A stretch of 15,515 nt of DNA from a bacterium (GTDB lineage Bacteria > Arandabacterota > Arandabacteria > Arandabacterales > JALGWA01): positions 1-15,515 of the forward strand of contig JALGWA010000013.1 in the NCBI GenBank assembly GCA_025774425.1, given 5' to 3'. Below, piece after piece: positions 1 to 7,654 of this stretch. The notes below the pieces were generated by a model. The model was not told the DNA's origin. It made no database searches and worked only from the letters and a program-made list of their open reading frames with translations. Within the stretch, counting starts at the first letter, position 1; the number at the start of each line of letters is the position of its first letter. Position numbers and translations under genes: made by a program.

Positions 1-1155
1 GGAATTGACCATGATTCCCGGCCCTTCCCAGGCCGCATCCAGCCCCTCGGCGTCCGCGGTCCGTCCGTCCGGGGATATCACGAGCCTCATGGGCAGGCCG
101 TATTTCCCGGCGAACTCGAAGTCCCTCTGGTCATGCGCGGGCACGGCCATGATGGCGCCGGTGCCGTATTCGCCGACGACGTAGTTGGCGATCCACAGGG
201 GGATGCGCTCGCCGTTCACCGGGTTTGTGAGATACCTCCCCGTCGGCACACCCTCCTTGGCCGTGTCCTCGAGCCCTCGCCGGCTCGTTCCGCCGGAATA
301 CTTCTTCACGAACTCGAGCGCCCTTCCCTCTTCCGGGGTGCCCCGGACGATGGATTCGATCTCGGGGTGATCGGGCGAGATCACTGCGTAGGTGGCCCCG
401 AATATGGTGTCCTGCCTGGTCGTGAAACACGGTACCTTCCTGCCGTCATCGAGATGGAAGAAGATGTCGACGCCCTCGCTGCGGCCTATCCAGTTGGCCT
501 GCATTGTCCGCACACGCTCCGGCCAGCCCTCCAGCGTTTCCGCGTCCTTCAGGAGCTCCTCGGCGTAGTCGGTGATCTTGAAGAACCACTGCTCCAGGCG
601 CTTGACCTCGACCTCCGACTCGCAGCGCTCGCACGCTCCCCCGATCACCTGCTCGTTGGCCAGAACGGTCGAGCACTTGGGGCACCAGTTGACGGAGGCC
701 TCTTTCCGGTAGGCGAGACCTTTCTCGTACATCCAGAGGAAGATCAGCTGCGTCCACTTGTAGTAGTCGGGATCGCATGTCTTCACCTCGCGCTCCCAGT
801 CGAAGCCGACGCCCCATGCCTCTATCTGCTCGCGCATCCTCCGTATGTTGTTCTCGGTCCACTCGCGCGGGCTCGTATTGTGCTCGATCGCCGCGTTCTC
901 GGCGGGGAGCCCGAAGGCGTCCCAGCCTATGGGGAACATGACATTGTAGCCGAGCTTCCGCTTCCAGCGCATCAAGGCGTCGCCGAGGATGTAGTTGCGG
1001 CCGTGCCCCACGTGGAGCTCACCGGAAGGATACGGGAACATCACCAGGCAGTAGTACTTCGGCCTGCCCTCGGCTCTCGTGGTGTGGAAGGCGCCTCTCT
1101 CCCGCCAGTACTTCTGCCACTTGGCCTCGATCTCGGTGAAATTGTACTCTTCCAC
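1..1155 (-). CDS. leuS: Leucyl-tRNA synthetase, N-terminal 385 residues (3' end outside window)
   Basis: This class I aminoacyl-tRNA synthetase charges tRNA-Leu with leucine in the cytoplasm. Visible landmarks are the HIGH-type signature HVGHG at about residues 48-52, a zinc-type knob with CPKC followed by CERC, and the start of the CP1 editing domain with TTRQDTIFG and AVPAHDQRD. The Asp in AHDQRD belongs to the editing pocket that removes mischarged amino acids. Family members are usually about 800-860 residues, so a little under half is present. The start is taken as GTG at 1155, which has an AGGTGA ribosome-binding site just upstream; no suitable ATG lies nearby. The gene follows trxB by 84 bp and has its own promoter in that gap. 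Identity is secure. Confidence 0.96.
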   Translation of the reverse strand, partial: MEEYNFTEIEAKWQKYWRERGAFHTTRAEGRPKYYCLVMFPYPSGELHVGHGRNYILGDALMRWKRKLGYNVMFPIGWDAFGLPAENAAIEHNTSPREWTENNIRRMREQIEAWGVGFDWEREVKTCDPDYYKWTQLIFLWMYEKGLAYRKEASVNWCPKCSTVLANEQVIGGACERCESEVEVKRLEQWFFKITDYAEELLKDAETLEGWPERVRTMQANWIGRSEGVDIFFHLDDGRKVPCFTTRQDTIFGATYAVISPDHPEIESIVRGTPEEGRALEFVKKYSGGTSRRGLEDTAKEGVPTGRYLTNPVNGERIPLWIANYVVGEYGTGAIMAVPAHDQRDFEFAGKYGLPMRLVISPDGRTADAEGLDAAWEGPGIMVNS

Positions 1156-1203
1156 GGGTCTTCACCTGCCGGTTGAACGCGTCGATGAAATGTGGTTGGC
1201 CGT

Positions 1204-1233
1204 AATGTACCCTGCGCGGCGAGCGTGTGTCAA
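1204..1233 (-). promoter_or_regulatory. Sigma-70-type promoter for leuS
   Basis: On the minus strand a perfect TTGACA (-35, 1228-1233) is followed after 18 bp by TACATT (-10, 1204-1209; four of six matches to TATAAT). Transcription would start near 1197, leaving an untranslated leader of about 40 nt before the leuS GTG and its AGGTGA site. The position in the only sizeable gap between trxB and leuS supports it. No T-box or leader peptide is evident in so short a leader. The call is by motif only. Confidence 0.6.
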
Positions 1234-1239
1234 GCCATC

Positions 1240-2154
1240 TTATCCGTGGGTTTCCAGGTACTCGTAGGCGCTCATCGCGGCGCAGGCGCCGTCGCCGGCG
1301 GCGGTCACGACCTGTCTCAGGGTCTTGGATCTCACGTCTCCTGCGGCGAACACGCCCTCGACCGATGTCCGGCAGGCGTCGTCCGTCACGATGAAGCCCT
1401 TCTCGTCCTTGTCGAACTCGGGGCCGAGCATGCCTGTATTCGGGATTATGCCGACGTAGAAGAAGACGCCTTCGGCTTCGACGAACTCCCTGGCACCCGT
1501 CTTCTTGCTCTCGAGTTCCAGGCCTTCGACCATGTCCCCGCCCTTGACGGCGACGACGGTCTTCGAGAGGTGGAGCTCTATCCGGTCGTTGTCCCTGACC
1601 GCCTGCCGGAGGAACGGTGCGGCCCGGAACTCGTCCCGCCTGTGCACGAGCTTGACCCGCTCGGCGAACTTGGTGAGGAAAATCGCTTCCTGCAGGGCCG
1701 AGTCCCCTCCCCCTATCACGGCCACGGTCCTGCCGCGATAGAGTGGTCCGTCGCATGTGGCGCAGTAGGACACGCCCTTGCCCGTGAATTCCTCCTCGCC
1801 CGGCACCCCGAGCCTCATCGGCGACCAGCCGGTGGCGACGATCACGGCCCCGGCGGCGATCGTCTCGCCCTTGACGAGCACCTTGGGCCCGCCGTCGCGC
1901 CAGACCCTCTCGACTTCCGAGGCGACGATCTTCGCGCCGAAACGCTCGGCATGCTGCTTCATCTTCTCGCCGAGTTCCATGCCGTTGACGCCTTCGGCGA
2001 AGCCCGGGTAGTTGTCGATGATGTCCGTGGTGGCGGCGAGGCCGCCGACATAGCCCTTCTCGTAAACGGTCGCGGACAAGCCCGACCTCGAAGCGTAGAG
2101 CGCGGCGGTGAGGCCCGCCGGTCCCCCTCCGACCACTATGACTTCCTGCTCCAT
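1240..2154 (-). CDS. trxB: Thioredoxin reductase (NADPH, FAD flavoprotein)
   Basis: This cytoplasmic flavoenzyme passes electrons from NADPH through FAD and a redox disulfide to thioredoxin. The 304 residues match the low-molecular-weight family. In order there are the FAD-binding GGGPAG at 9-14, the redox pair CATC at 131-134, the NADPH-binding GGGDSA at 148-153, the HRRDEFRA segment typical of 2'-phosphate recognition, and the C-terminal FAD motif GVFAAGDVRSKTLRQVV. All catalytic features are intact. ATG at 2154 follows the lptE-like stop codon by one base, with GGTGGT in front, so the two were translationally coupled. A ferredoxin- or NADH-dependent variant cannot be fully excluded. Confidence 0.95.
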   Translation of the reverse strand: MEQEVIVVGGGPAGLTAALYASRSGLSATVYEKGYVGGLAATTDIIDNYPGFAEGVNGMELGEKMKQHAERFGAKIVASEVERVWRDGGPKVLVKGETIAAGAVIVATGWSPMRLGVPGEEEFTGKGVSYCATCDGPLYRGRTVAVIGGGDSALQEAIFLTKFAERVKLVHRRDEFRAAPFLRQAVRDNDRIELHLSKTVVAVKGGDMVEGLELESKKTGAREFVEAEGVFFYVGIIPNTGMLGPEFDKDEKGFIVTDDACRTSVEGVFAAGDVRSKTLRQVVTAAGDGACAAMSAYEYLETHG

Positions 2155-2155
2155 G

Positions 2156-2612
2156 TCACCACCCTTCCATAGTCCGTGCGATTATGTCATCGGCAAGCGT
2201 CTTGAACACCCTTGCAGTCGCCTCATCTTCGGTGGGACTCTGTTCACCGCTCTCGTCGTAGGCCTGCCAGGCGTTCAGCGTGTCGTCCTGCCACATGATC
2301 TTGCCTTCCCTGAGGTCCTCGAGCACCACCGAGATCCAGATGCTCACCCTGAACTCCTGCACCGCGGCCGCCCTGTCGAAGGTGAACGCGCCCTTCTCGT
2401 ACTTGACGATGACCCCGCGAAGCATGACGTCCGCATCCCGCTCCGGGAATGTAGATGCGCTTGATGTTGGAGGACAGCGTCGGGGACGCCGAGTAACCGC
2501 AGGCGCATACCAGGAGAAGAGCCGCGGAGGCGCCGAACCGGAAGCGGCGGAATCCACGCCCGGCCCGGCTCCGGCGTGACTGCGAAGTCCTTTTATGTCC
2601 CTTCCCGGCCAT
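2156..2612 (-). pseudogene. lptE: LptE-like LPS-assembly lipoprotein gene with internal deletion and frameshift
   Basis: LptE lipoproteins plug the LptD barrel that inserts LPS in the outer membrane. From ATG 2612 (AGGTG upstream) the first frame encodes a basic N-terminus, a hydrophobic stretch with lipobox VCAC (Cys 38), then CGYSASPTL and NIKRIYIP. In this family IYIP leads into a conserved segment (VFENRT-like and following) of roughly 35-40 residues. Here that segment is missing. The recognisable C-terminal half resumes at ERDADVMLRG, but in another frame, and continues through FRVSIWISVVLEDLREGKIMW to a TGA at 2156-2158. The junction is at about 2441-2447. The gene overlaps the end of the response-regulator gene and stops one base before trxB. 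It is either a real lesion or an assembly error. Family assignment is fairly confident; the broken state is read directly from the sequence. Confidence 0.75.
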
Positions 2613-4014
2613 CCCCGGCACCTGCAACGGTTTCGAGCGCCTTGAGCCTGTAGCGCAGCTTGTCGCGCTTGATGCCCAGCAACCTGGCCGCCTTGCTCTG
2701 GTTGTAAGCGCTCTGTTTCAACGCCCTGTCGATGAGCTCCATTTCTATACTACCGATGAGGGCGTCGAAATCAATACCGTTCTCAGGTATGCCTGAGGAT
2801 AACACCCTTTCGAGGATCTCGAGCGTCTCGCCCGCTTCGGCCTCGCCGAGGTCGCCGAGCGAAAGGTGCTCGGGTTCGACGAAGTCGCCGTCGAAGAGCA
2901 GCACGGCGCGCTCGACGACGTTCTTGAGCTCGCGGACGTTTCCGGGCCAGTTATACTCGCTCATCGCCTTGAGCGCCTTGGGCGAGAAGCCCTGGACGTT
3001 CTTCGAGAAGACCCTGTTGTAGTTGTTGAGGAAGTGCTTGGCCAGTATCTCTATGTCCTCCGGTCTCTCCCTGAGGGGCGGGACGCGGAGCGGCACGACT
3101 TTGAGGCGATAGTAGAGATCCTCGCGGAAGGCGCCGTGCCTCACGGCGGCGCGCAGGTCGCGGTTGGTCGCCGAGATGATGCGGAGGCTGACCTTGATGT
3201 CGCGGGTTCCGCCGACTCGCTTGAACGTCATGCGCTCTATGACCCTGAGCAGCTTGATCTGTATGGTGAGGCTCATCTCGGCGACTTCGTCGAGGAAGAC
3301 CGTGCCGCCGTTCGCAAGTTCGAAGAGTCCGAGCTTCTGCGCCTTGGCATCGGTGAAGGCGCCCCTCTCGTGGCCGAAGAGCTCGCTCTCCAGGAGCTGC
3401 TCGGGCAGGGCCCCGCAGTTTATCTCCATGAAAGGCTCCTTGCGCCGGGGACTCAGCTTGTGGATTATGTTGGCGACGAGCTCCTTTCCCGTGCCGCTCT
3501 CGCCTTCGATGAGCACGGTCGTCGTTTCGCTCCGGGCGAGGTTCTCGATCATCGCCATGAGGTCCATCATCGCCTTGCTCCTGCCGACGACGAATTCGAA
3601 GTCGAACCGGAGGAGCTGTTTCTTGCGCCAGTGATTTATCTCGAGCCAGAGTTTCTTGGACTCGAGCGCCCTCTTTATGGTCAAGAGGAGGTGGTCGATG
3701 TCCACGGGCTTGGATATGTAGTCATAGGCCCCGGCCTTGAGCGCCTTGACGGCGCACGACACTTCGCCGTACGCCGTGATCATGATGACGATGGTCTCGC
3801 GCTCGATCTGCTTTATCTTCTCGAGGACCTTGATGCCGTTCATTCCCGGCATCTTGTAGTCGAGCACGACGACCTCGGGAGCGTCGCTCTGGAAGAACCG
3901 GAGGGCCTCCTCGCCCGACGAGGCGACGCATACGTCATGACCCTCCTCCGCGATCGCCTTCGAGAGGAAATGTCGTATGGTGTCCTGGTCGTCGACTACC
4001 AGTATCCTAGCCAT
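2593..4014 (-). CDS. NtrC-family sigma-54-dependent response regulator
   Basis: This 473-residue protein has the three NtrC domains. The receiver domain carries an acidic DD pair near the start and the phospho-acceptor Asp 52 in LDYKMPG. The AAA+ domain has Walker A GESGTGK at 171-177, the sigma-54 contact loop GAFTDA at 218-223, and Walker B TVFLDE near 238-243. A C-terminal Fis-type helix-turn-helix lies at about 438-457 (NQSKAARLLGIKRDKLRYRL). Phosphorylation is expected to trigger ATP-driven opening of sigma-54 promoters. The contact loop has Asp in place of the second Gly of GAFTGA. I chose ATG 4014 over an ATG nine bases upstream because GAGGG is well spaced for 4014 and abuts the other. 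The start overlaps the end of the kinase gene by eight bases, so this is its cognate partner. Targets are unknown. Confidence 0.95.
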   Translation of the reverse strand: MARILVVDDQDTIRHFLSKAIAEEGHDVCVASSGEEALRFFQSDAPEVVVLDYKMPGMNGIKVLEKIKQIERETIVIMITAYGEVSCAVKALKAGAYDYISKPVDIDHLLLTIKRALESKKLWLEINHWRKKQLLRFDFEFVVGRSKAMMDLMAMIENLARSETTTVLIEGESGTGKELVANIIHKLSPRRKEPFMEINCGALPEQLLESELFGHERGAFTDAKAQKLGLFELANGGTVFLDEVAEMSLTIQIKLLRVIERMTFKRVGGTRDIKVSLRIISATNRDLRAAVRHGAFREDLYYRLKVVPLRVPPLRERPEDIEILAKHFLNNYNRVFSKNVQGFSPKALKAMSEYNWPGNVRELKNVVERAVLLFDGDFVEPEHLSLGDLGEAEAGETLEILERVLSSGIPENGIDFDALIGSIEMELIDRALKQSAYNQSKAARLLGIKRDKLRYRLKALETVAGAGDGREGT

Positions 4015-5290
4015 GGCGTGCATCCCTCACGGGCAGGTTCACCGTGAACACGGTTCCCCCCTGCTTGCGCGGCGAGACCTCGATTGTCCCGCGGTGCCGC
4101 TCCACGATCGACCGGCTGAGGTAGAGGCCGAGCCCGATGCCTCCCGGCTTGCTGCTGTGGAAGGGCTCGAACACCGTGTCGATCTCATCGGACGGTATGC
4201 CGCAACCGTTGTCCCTGAACTCGATCCGGATGTCGTGGCCGCGGCTGGTCATCTCTATTTCGAGAGTTCCTCCCTTGGGACTCGCCTCGATGGCGTTCTT
4301 GATGATGTTGATGAACACCTGTTGCAGCCTGTCCGGGTCGGCCTTGGTCGGAGGCGCGTCCTTGTCGAGCGTGACCTCGGCGGTGATTTCCTTCTTGAGG
4401 ATGTCTTCGCTCAGGCACAGGAGGCTCTTGTTTATGACCTCGGCGACGTCGGTCTCGACGAAGATCAGGGTCGGCGGCTTAGAGACCGAGTAGAGGTCGT
4501 CGACGATGCGGTTGAGGCGGTTGACCTCGGTGAGGACGAAGTCCACAGTCTCCTCCTCGCCGCCCCCGGTGTCGAGCCTTCGCGCGAGGTACTGCACGCC
4601 GGCGGATATGCCGGTCAAGGGGTTCTTTATCTCATGCGCGATGGTCGAGGTCAGCCTGCCGAGGAGCTCCACCGTCTCTTCGCGGAACTCGGTGGCGGTC
4701 GTTTGGTTCACGCCGCGCCTGAGATTCGCCACGAGGCTGGCAGCGAGCAGCGCTCCGACCTCGAGGTCGCCCTCGGCCCCCTCGCCGGCCTCGCGCACCG
4801 CCAGGCACGCCAGGCGGGTGCCGCTCCCGAGCCCGAGGCGCCGCTCGATGCCCGGAACGGGTATCTTGGAGACAGGCTGGTAGAAATAGGCGACGCTCGA
4901 GTCCATGGGTATGAGCTCGCACCAGTTGCCGTCCCGGGGAAAGATCTCGTTGGAGACGAATATCTTGCCCTTGCCCCCCTTCGGCCGGTCGTCGCGTATG
5001 AGCGCCGCGAGGGGGCCCCTGTCCTCCAGGGACGGGACCGACAACGTGGTCGTCAGGCCCGACTTGCCGGCGGCTATCATGCCGGCGGACTTGCCGCGCG
5101 CGTCGGTCTCGAGGAGCACGATGAGGTCGAGGCGCGTGCTCGCCGCCACGTCGACCATGAAGGACTCGAGTCCCTCGAGTTCGGACATGTCCTTGGGGCG
5201 TGCCGCGGCCGGCCGCCCGGCGCGGTCGGCGCCGACCTCACGCGAATTGATCGACTTGACGAGTGACCTCAAATCCGGCAGAGAGAGCAT
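4007..5290 (-). CDS. Soluble sensor histidine kinase, NtrB-like
   Basis: This 427-residue kinase shows no membrane segment or signal peptide, so it should sense an internal signal. Residues of about 40-200 form a poorly conserved sensor region, possibly GAF-like. A HisKA domain follows with phospho-acceptor His 219 in AHEIKNPLTG. The ATPase domain has the N box (Asn 332 in IIKNAIEAS), the G1 box DNGCG at 360-364, an FEPF element and the G2 box GIGLGL at 384-389. All catalytic boxes are intact. ATG 5290 has a strong AAGGAG site. The gene overlaps the downstream regulator gene by eight bases, a standard two-component pair. A 94-bp gap separates it from the upstream epimerase gene, so it may have its own promoter, but I saw no convincing one. 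The signal is unknown. Confidence 0.93.
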   Translation of the reverse strand: MLSLPDLRSLVKSINSREVGADRAGRPAAARPKDMSELEGLESFMVDVAASTRLDLIVLLETDARGKSAGMIAAGKSGLTTTLSVPSLEDRGPLAALIRDDRPKGGKGKIFVSNEIFPRDGNWCELIPMDSSVAYFYQPVSKIPVPGIERRLGLGSGTRLACLAVREAGEGAEGDLEVGALLAASLVANLRRGVNQTTATEFREETVELLGRLTSTIAHEIKNPLTGISAGVQYLARRLDTGGGEEETVDFVLTEVNRLNRIVDDLYSVSKPPTLIFVETDVAEVINKSLLCLSEDILKKEITAEVTLDKDAPPTKADPDRLQQVFINIIKNAIEASPKGGTLEIEMTSRGHDIRIEFRDNGCGIPSDEIDTVFEPFHSSKPGGIGLGLYLSRSIVERHRGTIEVSPRKQGGTVFTVNLPVRDARHG

Positions 5291-5384
5291 ACATCTCCTT
5301 CCGGCAAGTACGGCGTCTATGCGCTATGGCCCACGGTATAGTTCGGCATCCCGAGGCGTGTGCTTTAGGGAGCGGGACGGCGGC

Positions 5385-6320
5385 TCAGGCCCGCGCGAGG
5401 AACCAGTCGACAGTGGCCTTCAGGCCCTCGTCGAAGCTGACCAGCGGCTCGTAGCCGAGTATCTCCCTCGCGAGGCTGATGTCGCCCAGGGAGTGCCTGA
5501 CGTCGCCCGGCCTTGCGGCCTCGTAGGTCGCCGGCGTGTCGTTTCCCACGAGGTCGTGGAGGCGCGCCAGGAGCTCGTTCAGGGTGAACCGCCGGCCGCA
5601 GGCGACATTGATGACCGTCCCGGGGGCGCGCTCCGCGGTCGTCGCGAGGAGATTGGCCTCGACGGCGTTGTCGATGAAGGTGAAGTCCCTGGACTGCTCG
5701 CCGTCGCCGTAAACCGTCGGCGGCTCGCCGCGGGCGAGCTTGTTTATGAAAATCGGGATCACGGCGGCGTACTGGCTCGTCGGATCCTGGAAGGGGCCGA
5801 ATATGTTGAAGTAGCGCAGAGTGACCGCCGGCAGCCCGTAGACGTCGTTGAAGACCCTGACGTACATCTCGCCGGCGAGCTTGGACACGGCGTACGGCGA
5901 CAGCGGTTCCGCTTTCATGCTCTCGCGCTTGGGGAGCTCCGGGTTGTCGCCGTAGGCCGAGGATGAGCCGGCGAAGACGAAGCGCTTGACGCCGGCGTCC
6001 CGGGCCGCGACGAGGAGGTTCAGGGTGCCGCCGACGTTGACCTCGTTGGTGCGCCGCGGATCGTCCACGGACCGGACCACCGAGACGACGGCCGCGTGAT
6101 GGTGGACGAAGTCGACGCCCTCGACCGCGCTCGCCACCGTCTCCATGTCGCATATGTCGCCCTTGATCACGGTGACGGAGTTCCTGATATCCTCGATATT
6201 GGACTCATAGCCCGTGGAGAAGTCGTCGAGAATCACGACCTCCCCCCCGTCGCGGACGATCCTCCTCGCGAGGTTCGAACCGATGAAACCGGCTCCGCCG
6301 GTGATGAGGAATTTAGCCAT
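5385..6320 (-). CDS. NAD-dependent UDP-sugar 4-epimerase (WbpP/GalE-like)
   Basis: This extended short-chain dehydrogenase/reductase most likely inverts C4 of a UDP-hexose or UDP-N-acetylhexosamine. The Rossmann motif GGAGFIG is at 8-14, and the catalytic set is a Ser in GSSSAYG (about 119-121), Tyr 143 and Lys 147 in YAVSK. FNIFGPFQDP, YAAVIP and GDGEQSRDFTFID recall the WbpP/TviC group acting on UDP-GlcNAc/GalNAc more than the UDP-glucose enzymes. Its length of 311 is normal. It starts eight bases after the stop of the UDP-sugar 6-dehydrogenase gene, so the two should supply an acidic or epimerised N-acetylhexosamine for a surface polymer. UDP-glucuronate 4-epimerase or another nucleotide-sugar epimerase remains possible. 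Confidence 0.88.
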   Translation of the reverse strand: MAKFLITGGAGFIGSNLARRIVRDGGEVVILDDFSTGYESNIEDIRNSVTVIKGDICDMETVASAVEGVDFVHHHAAVVSVVRSVDDPRRTNEVNVGGTLNLLVAARDAGVKRFVFAGSSSAYGDNPELPKRESMKAEPLSPYAVSKLAGEMYVRVFNDVYGLPAVTLRYFNIFGPFQDPTSQYAAVIPIFINKLARGEPPTVYGDGEQSRDFTFIDNAVEANLLATTAERAPGTVINVACGRRFTLNELLARLHDLVGNDTPATYEAARPGDVRHSLGDISLAREILGYEPLVSFDEGLKATVDWFLARA

Positions 6321-6328
6321 CCTAGCCT

Positions 6329-7654
6329 CTAGATCTTGTATATGCAGGGAGCCTTGAACTTCTTGAGCGCGTTCCTCGTGTCGACTATCGCCTTCGAGTT
6401 CTTGACTATGAGCCCATAGTCGAAAGCCGCATGGTCGGTGACGATGACCGCACAGTCGTATGTCCTGAGCGTCCGTGCCGTGATCTTAACACTTTTCATC
6501 CGCTTGGCGTCAAAGGAAATCGTGTCGACGAGCGGGTCGGCGTAGTCGACCTTTCCTCCCTTGCCTTCGAGCAGCCTGATGATGTCGAGCGCCGGCGACT
6601 CGCGCGTGTCGTCCACGTCCCGCTTGTACGCGACGCCGAGAATGAGGATGCGGGCGCCGTTTATGCTCTTCCGGCGGTCATTGAGAGCGTCGTTCACCCT
6701 GCTGACGACGTAGTCGGGCATGGAGGAGTTGATCTGGCCGGCGAGTTCGATGAAGCGCGGCTCGAAGCCCGCCATCTTGGCCTTCCACGAGAGGTAGAAA
6801 GGGTCGATGGGAATGCAGTGGCCGCCGAGCCCGGGACCGGGGAAGAAGGGCATGAAGCCGAAGGGCTTGGTCGCCGCGGCCTCGATCACCTCCCACACGT
6901 CGATGTCCATGTGCGCGCACATGAGGCACATCTCGTTGACCAGGCCTATGTTGACGCTCCGGAAGGTGTTCTCCAGGAGCTTGACCATCTCGGCGACGGT
7001 CGTCGAGCTGACCGGGACCGTGCTCTTGACGCATGTATTGTAAAGCTCGCACGCCAGGGTCGTGCACTTGTCGGTCACGCCGCCGACGACCTTTGGTATC
7101 TTGGCCGTGTCGAACTTCCTGTTGCCCGGGTCCACTCTCTCCGGGGAGAAGCCCAGGAAGAAATCGCGACCGACCTTGAGGCCGTCCCTCGCGAGCCTAG
7201 GCAGGACGACCTCCTCCGTCGTCCCCGGGTAGGTCGTACTCTCGAGTATCACGAGGTGGCCGCGTCGCACGTACTTCTCTATCTCGTCCAGGGCGGCCAC
7301 TATGAATCTCATGTCGGGGTCCTTGGTCTTCCTGAGCGGTGTCGGGACGCATATGTCGATCGCGTCGGCTTCGGATACGACCGAGTAGTCGGTCGTGGCG
7401 GTCAGCCTGCCCGACCTGACGGTCTTCTTGAGATCGCTCGACTTGACGTCCTGCACGTAGGACACGCCCCGCTTTATCGAGCGGACTTTCTCGTCGTTGA
7501 CGTCGATGCCGTATACCTTGAGCCCGGCCTTGGCCATCTCCACGGCCAGCGGCAGTCCGACATAGCCCAGGCCTATTACGGCCACGGTGGCGCGCCGTTT
7601 CTTTATCTTGTCTCTCAGGTGCGTGAATAAGGTTTCTTGCTCCCGCTTAGCCAT
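6329..7654 (-). CDS. UDP-N-acetylhexosamine 6-dehydrogenase (WbpA-like)
   Basis: This 441-residue enzyme of the UDP-glucose/GDP-mannose dehydrogenase family performs the two-step NAD-dependent oxidation of C6 to a uronic acid. The N-terminal Rossmann motif is GLGYVG at about 28-33, GFSPERVDPGN is at 168-178, the conserved Lys is in EMVKLLENTFR, and the catalytic Cys 280 is in GLGGHCIPIDPF. The C-terminal domain includes LGVAYKRDVDDTRESP. The SPERVDPGN and HCIPIDPFYLSWK wording is typical of the UDP-GlcNAc branch (WbpA) rather than UDP-glucose. ATG 7654 has GGAAGGA well placed, and the first 40 bases overlap the end of the GGDEF gene. With the following epimerase it probably makes UDP-GlcNAcA or UDP-GalNAcA. 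Substrate is inferred. Confidence 0.9.
   Translation of the reverse strand: MAKREQETLFTHLRDKIKKRRATVAVIGLGYVGLPLAVEMAKAGLKVYGIDVNDEKVRSIKRGVSYVQDVKSSDLKKTVRSGRLTATTDYSVVSEADAIDICVPTPLRKTKDPDMRFIVAALDEIEKYVRRGHLVILESTTYPGTTEEVVLPRLARDGLKVGRDFFLGFSPERVDPGNRKFDTAKIPKVVGGVTDKCTTLACELYNTCVKSTVPVSSTTVAEMVKLLENTFRSVNIGLVNEMCLMCAHMDIDVWEVIEAAATKPFGFMPFFPGPGLGGHCIPIDPFYLSWKAKMAGFEPRFIELAGQINSSMPDYVVSRVNDALNDRRKSINGARILILGVAYKRDVDDTRESPALDIIRLLEGKGGKVDYADPLVDTISFDAKRMKSVKITARTLRTYDCAVIVTDHAAFDYGLIVKNSKAIVDTRNALKKFKAPCIYKI

Noticed and set aside
133..1176. Long plus-strand ORF opposite leuS
   Set aside because: Shadow frame of a GC-rich gene; the minus strand encodes an unmistakable leucyl-tRNA synthetase, and the plus-strand product has no recognisable motif.
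2866..5266. Long plus-strand ORFs opposite the regulator and kinase genes
   Set aside because: They lie antisense to intact NtrC- and NtrB-type domains, and their composition (rich in Leu, Glu, Val, Asp) is typical of antisense reading in GC-rich DNA.
5291..5384. TATACC in the gap before the kinase gene as a -10 element
   Set aside because: No -35 or sigma-54 -24/-12 pattern at a suitable distance could be found, so I did not call a promoter.
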